Source: Jacaranda mimosifolia (lineage: Eukaryota > Streptophyta > Magnoliopsida > Lamiales > Bignoniaceae). From it: a DNA stretch of 64,000 bases. This document shows positions 35,715 to 55,264 of this stretch, piece after piece. The DNA is taken from assembly GCA_018894105.1 (NCBI GenBank), contig CM032126.1, positions 3,747,001 to 3,811,000 on the forward strand, written 5' to 3'. The notes below the pieces were generated by a model. The model saw only the letters and a program-made list of their open reading frames with translations, searched no databases and was not told the origin of the DNA. Both the position numbers and the translations under genes were made by a program. Position 1 is the first letter of the stretch, and the number at the start of each line of letters is the position of its first letter.

Positions 35715-36649
35715 TGAAAGGCAATTGCAACTTCCAAAACCATAATGGAGGTTTCTACATATCGAAAAAAAATTCTTGGTGGTTTTTATAATTTATTAGG
35801 GTGAAAAAAAATTATGGAATTGTTAGCTAGAAAAGAAGGTAGATTTAGTTCAGTTGCGCAGGCCTGTGACTGTAGCAGAGGCGACATGGGGATTAAAATA
35901 ATTTTGATTGCACGAATTCTAACCCTAAATTGGGTGTGAGTGTGAGGCCGAGGGGGCCTGTGACCGTAGCAGATGCGACATGGGGATTGAAATAATTTTG
36001 ATTGCACGAATTCTAACCCTAAATTGGGAGTGAGTGTGAGACCGGGGGTTCAAAGCAGATTGAGACGGTCCCTAACCTTTAGAAAAATAGAAAGAAAAAA
36101 AAAAAAAAGGGTAGATTTAGCCCAACCCACTCACAACTACATCTGCCCATTCCGAACTCATTATCTCAGCTCCGCCGGCCCATCCCACACAACGTCGAGG
36201 TCTCTCTGCTTACTGGGCCTCTCCCTTTCTTCATATTTAACTGCAATATAAATTCGTTAATTAGGCGCTTTGACCATTCTTCTCAATTCCCAATCATCAT
36301 TCAGCCCCCCAAAAAACCCTATGCCCCCCTATTTCTCTCTCTAATCCTGCTTTCTTTTACTCCGAGAGACTCAAACTCGCGAATTGTGTTTAGTTTTACA
36401 GGCGCTGGTACTATTGGTGATTCCTTGGATGTACATATAGATTTCAGTTTGTTACAGTTGAAAGTTAGTGTTTTCTGTTTCCATAGCTTTTTTGTAATAC
36501 TCTTGAACAGAAGCTGTTGTTGTCACTCATTAGTGAATTGTGTTTCAGTTATTTGAAATCTTTTGTTTTACCTTTCTTTTGGAGCACTGTAATAGTGTAG
36601 GGTTAAAGATGAATTCTGGAATATAGGGTTAGGGTTTTGGTGATCTGTG
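35715..36649. other. PCFS4 upstream region and 5' leader
   Basis: Contains a 94-bp tandem duplication (separate entry) and no gene. A TATA-like word lies near 36243-36250. A short uORF, ATG at 36609 to TAG at 36624-36626 (five codons), ends 23 bases before the PCFS4 start. Confidence 0.45.
35861..36048. repeat. 94-bp tandem duplication with telo-box words
   Basis: 35861-35954 and 35955-36048 are two adjacent copies, each beginning GGCCTGTGAC and including GCGACATGGGGATT, ATTTTGATTGCACGAATTC and TAACCCTAAA. They differ at only a few bases. The telo-box-like AACCCTAAA is a motif common in plant housekeeping promoters. Confidence 0.85.
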
Positions 36650-44141
<7,492 letters not shown>

Positions 44142-45275
44142 CATTTGCAAGATGGGAATGGATATAGAATGGTGCAGGTTGTATGGTAGCAAAGCCTACA
44201 GAAATTTTGTACTATCAATGCCTACAGCAGCGAATATCTGGGAAGTGAAGAGAAATTTTGTATGTTAGCCATTCAGCTTTATGTAGATTATGATTATTGC
44301 TGATGGCTCTATGCTCCTTGTAAGCTGTTGCCTATAGTTCTTTTTCAGTTTTCTTTTTCTTTTTTCTTTTTGGCCCCTGTATTTGAGAGGAAGGGAAAAT
44401 ATATAGGAGATCTGTGATCGTTTTCACATTTTCATTTCTAATTTGCTGGCTTATCAGTCTGTCTTAATAACTATATGTTTAAAGAAGTACCTTTGCTGCA
44501 TACTTCTTCAAGTTTGAAGCATCGTAGGAGTCGTGGGGGTGTCTCGAAATAATGGCAACATAGGTCTGTGTTGAATTTGTTAAATAATTAATCGTTGAAT
44601 GATTGTACGGAAATAGGATCTTTCCAAATTGACAAAGTTAATTATTGTTATTTATTCGTATGGAAATTATTATCATACATAAAAACAAAAGTTGATGTCA
44701 ACCGTTGGCCGACCAGTTTCCAATGAGAGTTTGAAATTGACCCGTTTTGTGTTTTCCACGGAAAGCAACACTTTTATAAGGAGAAAATTATGATCCTATT
44801 CCTATGAAAATCACACACTTTAATGACCGGAATATCTTTGGTAAATCAATGTGCAAGCAGTTCAAGACTATCCCAAACTAATGACAAAAAAAGATGTTAT
44901 ATTTTATGTTGGAAAAAAAAAAACAAAAATTGTGCGTGGATCAATAATTGAGCTTAGAACTCAAAGAGGGAGGCTTTTCTGCAATAATTAGTGCCACATT
45001 TGAGCAATATTTTCTTCTTAATCAGCAGCTGATTTTGTTTCATTCAATTATCAAGAAAAAGCCATTTACATAAGATGGAAAAACAAAAAGAAATATTAAA
45101 AACAAGCTCTTGGAAGTGATCTATTTTACAGATATTACCTTCCTAAGACATAGTCTCAGTACGAGCAATCATGCATCTATAATGATTTCTGAAAACTTGT
45201 AATAAACTCAGTACCACACAAAATAGAGAAAAAAGTTATATTATTAATTTATAGTCTTACAATAAACCAAAAAGT
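44142..45275. other. Spacer between convergent PCFS4 and PSK
   Basis: Holds the PCFS4 3' UTR (probably to about 44400) and the PSK 3' UTR. No coding potential was seen. 44880-44930 has an A-rich tract. Confidence 0.5.
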
Positions 45276-45771
45276 CTAGGGTTTATGGTGCTGAGTGTAA
45301 ATGTAGTCCAAGTGAGCTTCAGCAACCATTCTTCTCTTCTCACAGGCCTCATCTTTATCCCCACATTCCTCCATTCCCATCAACTGTTGTAAACATTTTG
45401 CAAAAAATTGTGGCACAAATTATCCAAAACAAACAAAATGAAAGAAACCCAAAGAAAAAGACAGAAAAATGGTTTGCAGGATCTTACACTGGAAAAATCA
45501 TCTTCCTGCTGGTATGGGGTGATTTCATCTGGCTTCATTACTGGGCTGTCACCTGTATAATTACATTTAACACAGAGAATTTTACATGCATATGTTAAAA
45601 AAAGTATCTTTTCAAAAGCAGAGGACAAGAAATTTAAGCATAGCATAAGTTAAGATAAAAGAGTAATTATTAATTACCTAATTGATGTGAAGGGTGGGAA
45701 CGAGCAGATGTATGAGAAAAGATTAACAGAAGAAAGATGGAAATAATTGCTGCTTGAGAAATTGGCTTCAT
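45276..45771 (-). CDS. PSK: Phytosulfokine (PSK) peptide hormone precursor
   Basis: Exons on the minus strand: 45771-45678, 45552-45488 and 45383-45276 (GT-AG, frames join), 88 aa. Residues 1 to about 23 form a signal peptide ([20 protein letters not shown]). A variable acidic middle with Cys60 and Cys67 follows, then [15 protein letters not shown] at the C-terminus. YIYTQ (80-84) is the mature pentapeptide, preceded by Asp as needed for tyrosine sulfation in the Golgi; subtilases release it in the apoplast. The secreted hormone is read by the PSKR receptor kinases and promotes cell growth. The gene is tiny and split, so it is easily missed. It runs toward PCFS4. Confidence 0.95.
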
Positions 45772-45881
45772 AATTGCTTCAGTTCTGATGACTGAGGTGG
45801 TGGGGGTGAGGAAGATGGTGGCTTGCAGAGATAGCAGGCCAAGGCCAAAGGGAGTAGTCTTATGCTGAAAATAAATATGCC

Positions 45882-45888
45882 TATATAT
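45882..45888 (-). promoter_or_regulatory. TATA box of the PSK gene
   Basis: TATATAG on the minus strand, about 110 bases upstream of the ATG. It predicts a transcription start near 45850 and a leader of about 80 bases without ATG. Confidence 0.5.
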
Positions 45889-46294
45889 GGAGATATTTTG
45901 ACAATACCAAATTTGTTCCACTTTCATCAAGGGCCATTTAGTAATTTCAAAATTACCTCTTTTTTCATAAACATGAAATGCTTTATTATGTGCATCGATG
46001 GCACAATAGCTTACAGAGTTGATTCTTTCATTTTTGGCAATAAATTTGGACATCTCCAGGTGTCCAGGTGGCGTCATTTGCGAGAAATGACGACTATGTC
46101 CCTCTTCTCAAATTCTTCAACAAGGACTCCTAATATATCAAGTGGTATCTTGCATCGGAACAATCGAAGTCCTTAAATCAGTTTATACACTGTTCTCGCT
46201 CTTTCATTAGTTTAGGTCCTTTTTCACAAAAATAAAATTTCAGTATGTATTGATAAAATAATACTATATTAATCTTAATATAACGACAAATTTA

Positions 46295-46582
46295 GAGGGT
46301 GTTTGGGTGAGCTTATAAGTTTCTCAACTTTTAAAAAAAAGAGCTTATAAGCTCTTTTTAAAAAAGTAAGGAGTATCTAATTTATTTTGAAGATTTTTAA
46401 CAAGTTAGCTTAATTTTAATCATATTAATTACAAAAAATATTATTATTAATATCTTATAAGCTCGAATATATTATTTTATTTAAATACTTTAAAAAAATT
46501 TAACATCTTATAAATTTCAAAATTATTTTATAAAATATAAAAATTTATAAGATCATTTAAATAAAATTAGCCAAGCATTCTC
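46295..46582. mobile_element. MITE with TTA target duplication
   Basis: Left end GAGGGTGTTTGGGTGAGC pairs imperfectly with right end AGCCAAGCATTCTC. TTA flanks at 46292-46294 and 46583-46585. GCTTATAAGCTC words are repeated inside. Relatives: bases 1-83 and about 62218-62466. Confidence 0.65.
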
Positions 46583-47199
46583 TTAAATGTTACTAATTAT
46601 CAATAGTTTCAAGTGTCACTAATTATCAATAGAAAAATTGATCGAGGAAGCATAAAAAGTTTGTGAGCTAGTGGGTGTGACTGGTGCAGGTTGTGTGGCA
46701 TAGGTACAAATTTCATTGTCAGAGTGGTCTCGAAACGACTAGCTGTGGATCAATCATCGTCCTTTTGTACAACTCCTAAACAAAACAAATATTACTAACT
46801 ACTGTTGTACTCACTCTCCTCTTGCTTCCACACAAAATTCAAATATAAACACTAAACAAAAGTGGAGTGCAATAGCATTGCGGTATGTTTGATTTCCTAT
46901 ATTACACTTAATTGTGGCTGACAAAAATGACTAATCGTTTGTTTGAGAGTCAATATTACCAAGGCGGGCCAGCCCGATTTTTTAAGGGCCCGGCATTGTG
47001 CAGAAGAATAGCACCTATTGAAATTGCGGCCTCGCACTTTTCTCCTGTAGAAGGCTCACCAAGCAAAAGTACAATTTGACCCTTGGAAATGGTACTGCCG
47101 CTGTTCAATTTATTATAATTTTTGAGTGGAGCTATGTAATATACTTGTGTACTGTATGCCATTAGATTAAGGTCAACCCATCCCTTATGATCAAAAGGC
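46583..47199. other. Intergenic DNA, no gene seen
   Basis: A 68-codon minus-strand frame (47162-46956) includes ISKGQIVLLLGEPSTGEKCE, but it has no recognisable family, start context or splice partner. I do not call it. Confidence 0.4.
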
Positions 47200-47870
47200 C
47201 ATAGCGAATTATATTATGAAAATAATTATATTTCAATATTTTAAAGTTTTATGTGTAAATATAATTATATATTATGAAAATAATTTTGTTTAAATAATAA
47301 AACATTATGTGCAAATATAATTATATATTAGAAAAATAATTTTATGTAAATATTAAAATATTCATGTAAATAATTATAAATATGATGTGTAAATACAATT
47401 ATATATATTATGAAAATAATATTATGAAATATTAAAATATACGTGCGAATAATTATATCATCAAAATAATTATATTTAAATATAAAAATATTACTTGTAA
47501 ATATAATTATTTATTACAAAAATAATTCTATTTAAATATTAAAGTATTACATATGGATATATACGTACTATGAAAATAATTTTATTTAAATATTTAAATA
47601 TACATCAAAATAACTATATTAAGAAAATAATAATATTTTAATATAAAAATATTATGTGTAATCATAACTACAAATTATGATATGATTTGATTTAAATGTT
47701 AATATATACATGTAAATAATTATATTATGAAAACAAATTATTTAAATATTAAAATATTACGTGTAAATATAATTATATATTAAGAAAATAATTTTAAATA
47801 AATATTAAAATATTATGAGTAAATATAATTATATATTATGAATTAATTATGTAGAATTAAACCTTATGTA
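47200..47870. repeat. AT-rich irregular tandem repeat block
   Basis: The phrases GTGTAAATATAATTATATAT, TATGAAAATAATTTTATTTA and AATATTAAAATATTA recur in the same order about ten times, with unit length varying (roughly 50-60 bp, some half-units). Almost only A and T apart from GTG and ACG. Non-coding. Confidence 0.75.
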
Positions 47871-49426
47871 TATAGGTGGATGAAAAAGAGAAATAAGATA
47901 AAATAGTAATGATAAATAACAATACTAATATGTATGAGAATTTTGGCTATTACTATTATTGTTATTGATTAGGAGAATTGTGGGCAAAAAAGTCAATTTC
48001 ACAATTGTGGATTGTATCAAACAGGAGGGTGAGAATAGGAAAGATTTGTGTGGTGACTTATGTGTAGGCTAATCACACCAATCAAATATGATATTAACTT
48101 CATATAAATCTCCACCAATAACTTACTCTTATAATAGCATCTACTATCCAAATTTTGAATCAAAGGCCCCATTGATCTATATATACCAAGTGAGTACTCA
48201 AAAATTTGATCATTGGATGGGACTCTTCTTTCGATCAGAACTTAAAATTCACAAAAATATTATCAAATTTGTTGAGTTGTTCATCGAAAATTATCTGACA
48301 CTCAATTCAATACGTTAAATTCGATTAATAGGGCAAAGAAAAACTAAAAGAATAAAGTAATAACATACCTTTCAATGCCACTAATGAGGTTATTTATAGT
48401 ATTGAGGTGGTAGTTAGTCAAGCCTACATAACTTTATCTAGGCTATGATTCTTTGTTTGACTTGAACGTGAAATTTACAAAAACAACAAGTTTATCAGGT
48501 TGTCTGTAAAAAACTATCTAATTTTCAAATTAGTAGAATTCAATTTCAAGAGCAAAGAAAAACTAAAAGAATAAAACAATAACAGCATACCTTTAAATAT
48601 AATTTATGCGGTTATTTATAGTATGGAGGTGGTAGCCAAACATACGTAACCTTATATGAAATACCCGTTCTTCGTTCGAATCCTATTAAAAGTGCGTGGT
48701 TCTCACTTGAGCTGATTTCAGGCATATGATACAATGGTTCATTTCCCGATACCCCATCAGTGTGTGTGTGTGTGTGTGTGTGTGTAACTCTTATCTTGGT
48801 TGTGGAAATTGAGAGAAATTCGTAGCTAATGGGATTTGATATTTTTGGAATTGAATGGAACTTTGCAATCAATGGAAAAAAGAAAGAATACTTTCCAACC
48901 GACCTTCCGTTCGATTTGATATTTGGGATTGTGATATATATACACACATACATACATAATGGCAATTTAAACAATGACATAAGTATATTTTATTTTTTTG
49001 TTACATATGCTAATTTTGGGTGACGTGTCATGAATAAATCTCGCGTAAAATTGATAAAATGATAGACAATAAATTACTTGGTGAATATGAATATTCACAT
49101 AATAAGAATTACGAGAACAGTAGATGCATGAAAATTTTATCATACTTGTAATTATAAGATGTATTTATTAAGAAAATAAGACATATCTAGATCAAAATTA
49201 TGATATTGTCATTTAAAATAAATATAAATAAATAGTATAGTTAGCAAGTATATTGATTTTTAGAAGGCTAAATTTGATTCGGATTCTTTAAACTTTGGAA
49301 CCTTTTGTAGGTTGTAAATATGTGGGATTTGATGAGAACAAATTGAATCATCCTATACCTCATCAAATTTGGATTAGTTAAAAATAGGAATCCCTAGACT
49401 TTGCATGCCAAACAAATGTCCATGAC
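47871..49426. other. AT-rich intergenic DNA with a diverged duplication
   Basis: Two copies of a block with GCAAAGAAAAACTAAAAGAA start at 48333 and 48552 (period about 219 bp). Both include ACATACCTTT or GCATACCTTT, then GGTTATTTATAGTAT and GGAGGTGGTAG-like words. A TG microsatellite lies at 48761-48785. No gene is supportable. Confidence 0.55.
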
Positions 49427-50012
49427 TAGGGGTGTCAACGGGGCGGGCCCACCCCCCACGCCGCGAGGTCAAATGCTTCCCATCTCCATCCCCATCCCTA
49501 TGATGGGTATTCGTCCTTGCTTTTCTGTGGATAGATGGTACCCATGAATATTCATGAGTTTTGATAAAATTTATAAAAAATAACTCATAAATAAAAAAAT
49601 ACTACTAAAACTCGTAAGGTTTTTTAATAATCTAAATGACTTCCAAAATAAAAATTTATCATATATAACACACCAAAGTTAATTATGTATTACAATAAAA
49701 ATATAAAAATATAAAAATATATAAAATGCATAAATGTAAATATCAATAAAGTTTCACAATTCTTCAAAAGAATTTTTCATTTAATGTGGTTTTTACAAAA
49801 ATATATGTAGTTTATTAGAAGAAAAAATTATTTAACAATTACATGTATTTTGATATTACTTTAAAAATATATAATGTAATTAATCCATTAATTAAATTTT
49901 AATGGGTACCGTTTAATAATCAAAGGTCAATTTTGGCTCTGTCCCCGTCCCGTTGAGAAATTTTTTCCTGCATATTTGTCTCATCGTAGAATGAATAATT
50001 TTGACATCCCTA
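49427..50012. mobile_element. Non-autonomous hAT element with 8-bp TSD
   Basis: Starts TAGGGGTGTCAACGGGG and ends TTTTGACATCCCTA. The flanking octamers TCCATGAC (49419-49426) and TCCATAAC (50013-50020) match at 7 of 8. The ends are GC-rich (CGGGGCGGGCCC; CCCCGTCCCGTTGAG), the middle AT-rich, and there is no transposase. Confidence 0.8.
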
Positions 50013-50238
50013 TCCATAACTATCAATTCTCCTTTATTTTGCATATATATTCATGCATGTCGTGATAATAATGTGGATGAGATAATCCCAAATCTTTTTC
50101 TGATTTGCTAAACCAGATTAGACGTGGATTATCAGCCTTTTGTCCTTCGCCACAGATTCCTTGTCAAAGCAACCCAATTATGTCAAAATTATCGAAGTGA
50201 GGGAAAAGGAATTGCATCGTTGCTTGCAAATAATTAAA

Positions 50239-50691
50239 GGCTATGTTTGATTACATTTTGTCAAAATAAATTAATTTATCTTTTTACTAAAACAATTACT
50301 ATTAATTTTAAAATACCCTTTCAAATTAATTAATTTATTACCAAAAACCACATATATATACATATATATCATAATATTTTATCATTATTTTTACAATTAC
50401 AAAAAAAGTTCAATCATTACATATACATATTATAATTTTTATAATAAAAAATATTATTCAATTTTATTTTCACCCAAAAAATCTAACAAAAAATATTAAT
50501 TTGACTGCTACAGTAGAAATTATTTCGTTCTAAAATATAAATAAACATACCAAAAATTACCACAATAATTTTTTTACTATTCACAAAACATAAACAAACA
50601 TATATCACATTCCTAACACAAATTTTACATTTTCAGCCCCATTCTCAAAACTCATTATCCCAAAATATATAATTCATATACAAACATTACC
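50239..50691. mobile_element. Tourist/Harbinger-like MITE
   Basis: Left end GGCTATGTTTGATTACATTT and right end CAAACATTACC, with AAA on both sides (50236-50238, 50692-50694). Same family and similar interior to 23686-24206. Confidence 0.7.
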
Positions 50692-52202
50692 AAAGTAATT
50701 AAGTGTAGTATATGCTTGTGCTTTGATTTTATTTTGTATGTTTTAATTTTTTATTTTATTTTATAAAGGATAGTATAGTTATCTTCTGTTATGTAATATA
50801 AATTTTGAATTGAATGATATGTAATTTATTTATTTTTTATTTTTGGGTTTTTCGTTCTAATTACTTTACTAAACATCTTATTTTGGGTTGGGGTGTTCAT
50901 TAAAATGAATGGCGTGACATAAAGTTGGAGCGGACCATCCAACTCTCACTTCATGCCTAGCTGCCTAACTTTGTTGGTGATTTAATATATTTAAAATTGT
51001 CAAAGTGGCTTGTCGCTGATGTTGCAAAAAATGATAAATAGTATATTTATCAATAGTCGAGAGGTTGATCAAAGATAGAGGCTCGAATGAGTGTTTATTG
51101 GGCTAGCTGGTAAAAACAAGTATGGGTCTAGAGGTCGGAAGGTAGAAACATTTAATATATAGGTGGTATCAGATTTGATTAGTTAATCCTTCTGATAATA
51201 AATTAAGGGGTATTTATAGTTGATCATATGGCTAGTCTAGGACTGTTTGACTAGCATGGATATTATCTTCTACGTACACGTGTCCCAATATGGAGGATCG
51301 AGATCATTCTGTCCCGTAGGTACTGGTCGAGTGGTAAGGCCAATCCGTTTAGAAAAGACGCGGATCTTTGGGACATTTTTGAGATTTTGATTAGAAATAG
51401 GTGCATTTAAGTCTTTTGGAAATTCCTCCATTATCAGTGGCCCAGAGGCATTTGTCTCCTATAATATGTGAGAGATTAGGAGTTTGAACTTGAATGGGCT
51501 CCGTGTGCAATTTCTACTTCCAATTACTTAATTTTATTTCAATATTAGGATAATATTTTCTTATTGAAAAGATAAATTCGTCATTGTAAGTTCTCCAAAA
51601 AGAAAGGAATATATTTAAAATTAAAATAACTTTAAAGTATGTATATTAGGAGAAAAAAAAACTATATTGGGTTGGGCAGGTGGCTAATTTAACATTAAAT
51701 TAAAATGTGACACAACTAGGAACTTTTATGGTGAGATTGAATTTTTACAAAATAAATAAAATAATTTTATTATTTTTTAGAAAATAATGTTTTAGATGTT
51801 AATAAAAATATATGTGTATAATACAACTTTTTATAGATTTGATGGATGAATGATTGATCTTACCAACCCCTCACTTGTCCCCGAGCCTCGAGCCATAGAC
51901 TTGTCACAAGATGCAATTAAATCGAAAGACTAATTGCACACACTTGTCAATTCTTCCCACTTTGAGATACATAATAATTTTTAATATTAATGGTTAGATT
52001 AAGAATTAAGATTAGTTTTATCTATGCTCTTACCAAATATTATATTCAATGCGAGCCCAATTGAAGATGTAGTTAATTATATATATAAAAAAAAGGGGCG
52101 TAGTTTGGGCCAGAAAATTAGTGATGCGAGCCTAAACTACGAATTGTTGCAATAATCTATCCAACTCGAATACCTGAATTTGGGCCTCTTCTTAGTGCAA
52201 TC
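50692..52202. other. Intergenic DNA with old repeat debris
   Basis: 51050-51400 is richer in G and C, with words such as GGGGTATTTATAG that suggest an old LTR piece. 51438-51500 has tRNA-like promoter words (see findings). No gene was seen. Confidence 0.35.
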
Positions 52203-52876
52203 TAGGGCTGTCAAAGAATCGTATTTGGATTGAATCAGTCATATTTGAATTCAAATTTGATTATCAACACTCATATTCGAATATGACTCGACATTTAATA
52301 GTATTTTTGTTAGTTAGTACCATATTCGAATTCGATAAAAGAATCCGACCTAATTTAATATTTTTTCTTTTCCCCCCCTTTTGAATTGTATCAAAATATT
52401 ATATTCATAAAGTAAATTTATGTCATATTTGAATTTTGAACAACTTTTTATTATATATTAGTCCAAAAGTTAAATATTTGAATACTAAATCCCCATTTCA
52501 CATTATATTAATGCATAGATGAACTATTATATACATATTATTATATTCAACATTTTGTCAATATCTCTTTTATTTTTGAAGCTAAAGACTCAATAGCATA
52601 ATATAGACGTTAATATAGATATTAGATCAATATAATATATAGATTTTATTTTAAATTTTTTATTAATATTATATATAAGAATATTAATTTAATAAAAAAT
52701 ATTAAAGTTCGGATTCGAATTTTTAACGAATCGGATTGCTTAATTTCATATTCGATTCACTTATTTCAAATTATGGATATATATAATCGGATCTAATCTA
52801 TTGAATATTTTAATTAGATAAAAATTCTAAAATTCAAATCAAATTCGGATTAAAATCCAATTCATCAACAGTCCTA
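52203..52876. mobile_element. Non-autonomous hAT element with 8-bp TSD
   Basis: Starts TAGGGCTGTCAAAGAATCG and ends CAACAGTCCTA. The flanking octamers GTGCAATC (52195-52202) and GAGCAATT (52877-52884) match at 6 of 8. The subterminal parts are full of GATTCGAATTT-like words in both orientations. No transposase. Confidence 0.7.
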
Positions 52877-55151
52877 GAGCAATTCATTTCTAGCATAACA
52901 AAAGATGGGCCAGCCCGTTGAGGCCCACAATATTTGTGCCCGAACCTAGAACCAACCCGATTTGAGTCCACCCTATATCAGATTTCATGCGTTTGACTTT
53001 GTCAGATAAGTACAGTCACTGGTGGCTAATGTTGGTCGTGAGTCATGAGGTCCGTGACTATGTCACATGTCACGCCTGAACATTCTTAAATTAAGATTTA
53101 AGAATATTTTTAGTATAATGACACCCCTTATACAAAAATAAAAATAAGAAATTTGTCGAAAAAGTCTCATATTCTCCTAATACCATAAATTATGCAGGGT
53201 AAAATAATTTTGAAATAAAATGATTCGAAAGATCTCATTTGCTATAGTAGGAATATCAACTTTGTTGATATAATTTCATCGAGATTGGCTTTATTATTAT
53301 GTTATTAGAATGTTCAATTTATTTAAGAAACAATAAAATATTTTACTTATTTCTGACATAAAATTAATATTTATTATTTTTTCAAAAAAAAAAAAAAAAA
53401 GTCAAACAAAATATTTATTTATTAGTTTGTGAGGTGGAGGAAGCGTCAAACTAGGAACGTGGGAGCTGACGAGTTGCAATTAATCAGCATGCGTCAATAA
53501 GTTCATGAAATCGACTTTCTCTTTTTATTTTATTTTGTTTATTAAAAACCTTTTTTGGGAAAAAGTTTATTAGATTATTACCAATCTATATTTATTTAAT
53601 AGAAATGGTCTGGAGAAGGGCAGGTGGCACCAAACACCATCTTAGATCCTACTCCGCTGGTTCAGGTGTGTGTGTGTGTGTGTGTGTGTGTTTTAATTTA
53701 TTGATTTTTTTTTTTTTTTCACAAAAAGTTTCTGTTATCCCACGTGATTTTTGTGGATAGCTTCTTTCTTGTGATTATGAGGTGGGCCTCTTTTTCCCTT
53801 GTTTTAGGCCATTGTTTTGGTCTTTTCCCCTTGTCTTTGCCACCTTGTGTGTGTGTATTCAATTTATAATTATTTATTTTATTTTATTGTAAATTAGTAC
53901 ATTTAATATTTATTTTTAATATGAAAAAAATGCAGTAAAACAGAAGAAAATTTGCTGCCATATTTCGTTCCTTTTTTTATTTATTTTTATTAAATATATA
54001 CAGACACTTACGCATAAAAAACCGTGGATTATTCTTTTAAGATCCAACAAGCAACAATTTTGCCCTTTTATATAATAGTTACCTTGATAAGTTGGATTGA
54101 GCCAAGTCCAACTCAGACAATTAGCCCGTTTAAGAGGCTGGTCATTGCCAGACCAATTACCCTTATGCCAGAGCATATATTAGTTGACTGACATTTTTGC
54201 CCTTTAAGTCAAATGAAATTTTTTCTTAACCTTGGTCACCAATCTTTACCCATCCAAGGGTTGAAGGGCATAATCCCTTTTTACCATAGTTGAGTTTCTT
54301 ATAAAATTTATACAAATTCCTCCTCTTCAATAGTCATCAATGCAAATCAATCATTTTCATTCTTTTGTGTTAGTAAATATTCTTATGTGCCTACATCTTA
54401 ATATATACATATATACACCCTAATGTGGCTTACCACATTCTGATTGATATCTAAATTATGTGGAACATATTTTTGTTATTATTGTAACTCAAACAATAAA
54501 AATAAGTGTTAAAAGGTTCAAACAAATAAAAGATGCTATTTTGTCCCTATATACACTTTGACATTTTCAATTAACTTTTTAAATTTAAAATTTTGCCATT
54601 TTCATCTTTAATTTTTTTTTGAAAATCATATCCAACAGTTCAAGCCAACGATATTACTTTTAAAATATCTTTAATTTTAAATGATAAAATTAGCTGTATT
54701 TTTTAGGTTGTTTTTTAAAGAAAACAAAATTTAAGGTGAAATAGAAGTAAAGGTATAAGTTTGTGATGAGTTGATCTGAAATAGAAAAAAGAAATTTATT
54801 CTTACATTATATTCATATATTATATTTATTTAAGAGATTTTTCCTCTCAACGAATACAATTAATTGAGCAATGTAATAATAAAAATTAAGAAAATAATAA
54901 TATTTTAATTGAATCATAGAATAGAAAATACATCCATATCCAACATCAGCAAGAAAGTTAGCATTCTACGTTTGTTTTTGCAATTTTTTTGAAGTCAAAA
55001 ATAAACTAAGTCTAAAATTCAAATATTGCATGCAGAAAAGACTAATAGGGGTGAAATTGTAAAATAAAAAATTCAACGAAAAAGACGGATTACTTGGAGT
55101 AGGCGGCGCGATTAGCGACGATATCGATGGTCCAACCACCCACACCCTATG
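52877..55151. other. AT-rich spacer and FBA upstream region
   Basis: A TG microsatellite lies at 53666-53691, followed by a T-tract. No coding sequence was found. The last few hundred bases are the likely FBA promoter. Confidence 0.5.
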
Positions 55152-55163
55152 TATAAAACCCTA
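55152..55163 (+). promoter_or_regulatory. TATA box and telo-box of the FBA gene
   Basis: TATAAAA at 55152-55158 lies about 107 bases before the ATG and overlaps AAACCCTA (55156-55163), a telo-box. A pyrimidine-rich leader (ACCCATCTCTTCTACACTCC) follows, as in many highly expressed plant genes. Confidence 0.6.
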
Positions 55164-55264
55164 CCCATCTCTTCTACACTCCCCACCAAAATCTCATTTT
55201 TGTCTCTCCTCTAAAATTTTTCATTTTGTCTCCGCTTCGCAATTAGCATACAGTACTAGTAATC

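Noticed and set aside
36647..36649. PCFS4 start one codon earlier
   Set aside because: That codon is GTG; the ATG at 36650 is used instead.
45772..46077. N-terminal extension of the PSK precursor to 135 aa
   Set aside because: The extension runs through the TATA box and leader and would bury the signal peptide inside the protein.
46956..47162. 68-aa minus-strand ORF with ISKGQIVLLLGEPSTGEK
   Set aside because: The G-rich phrase hints at a P-loop but is not a proper Walker A motif, and no neighbouring exons continue it.
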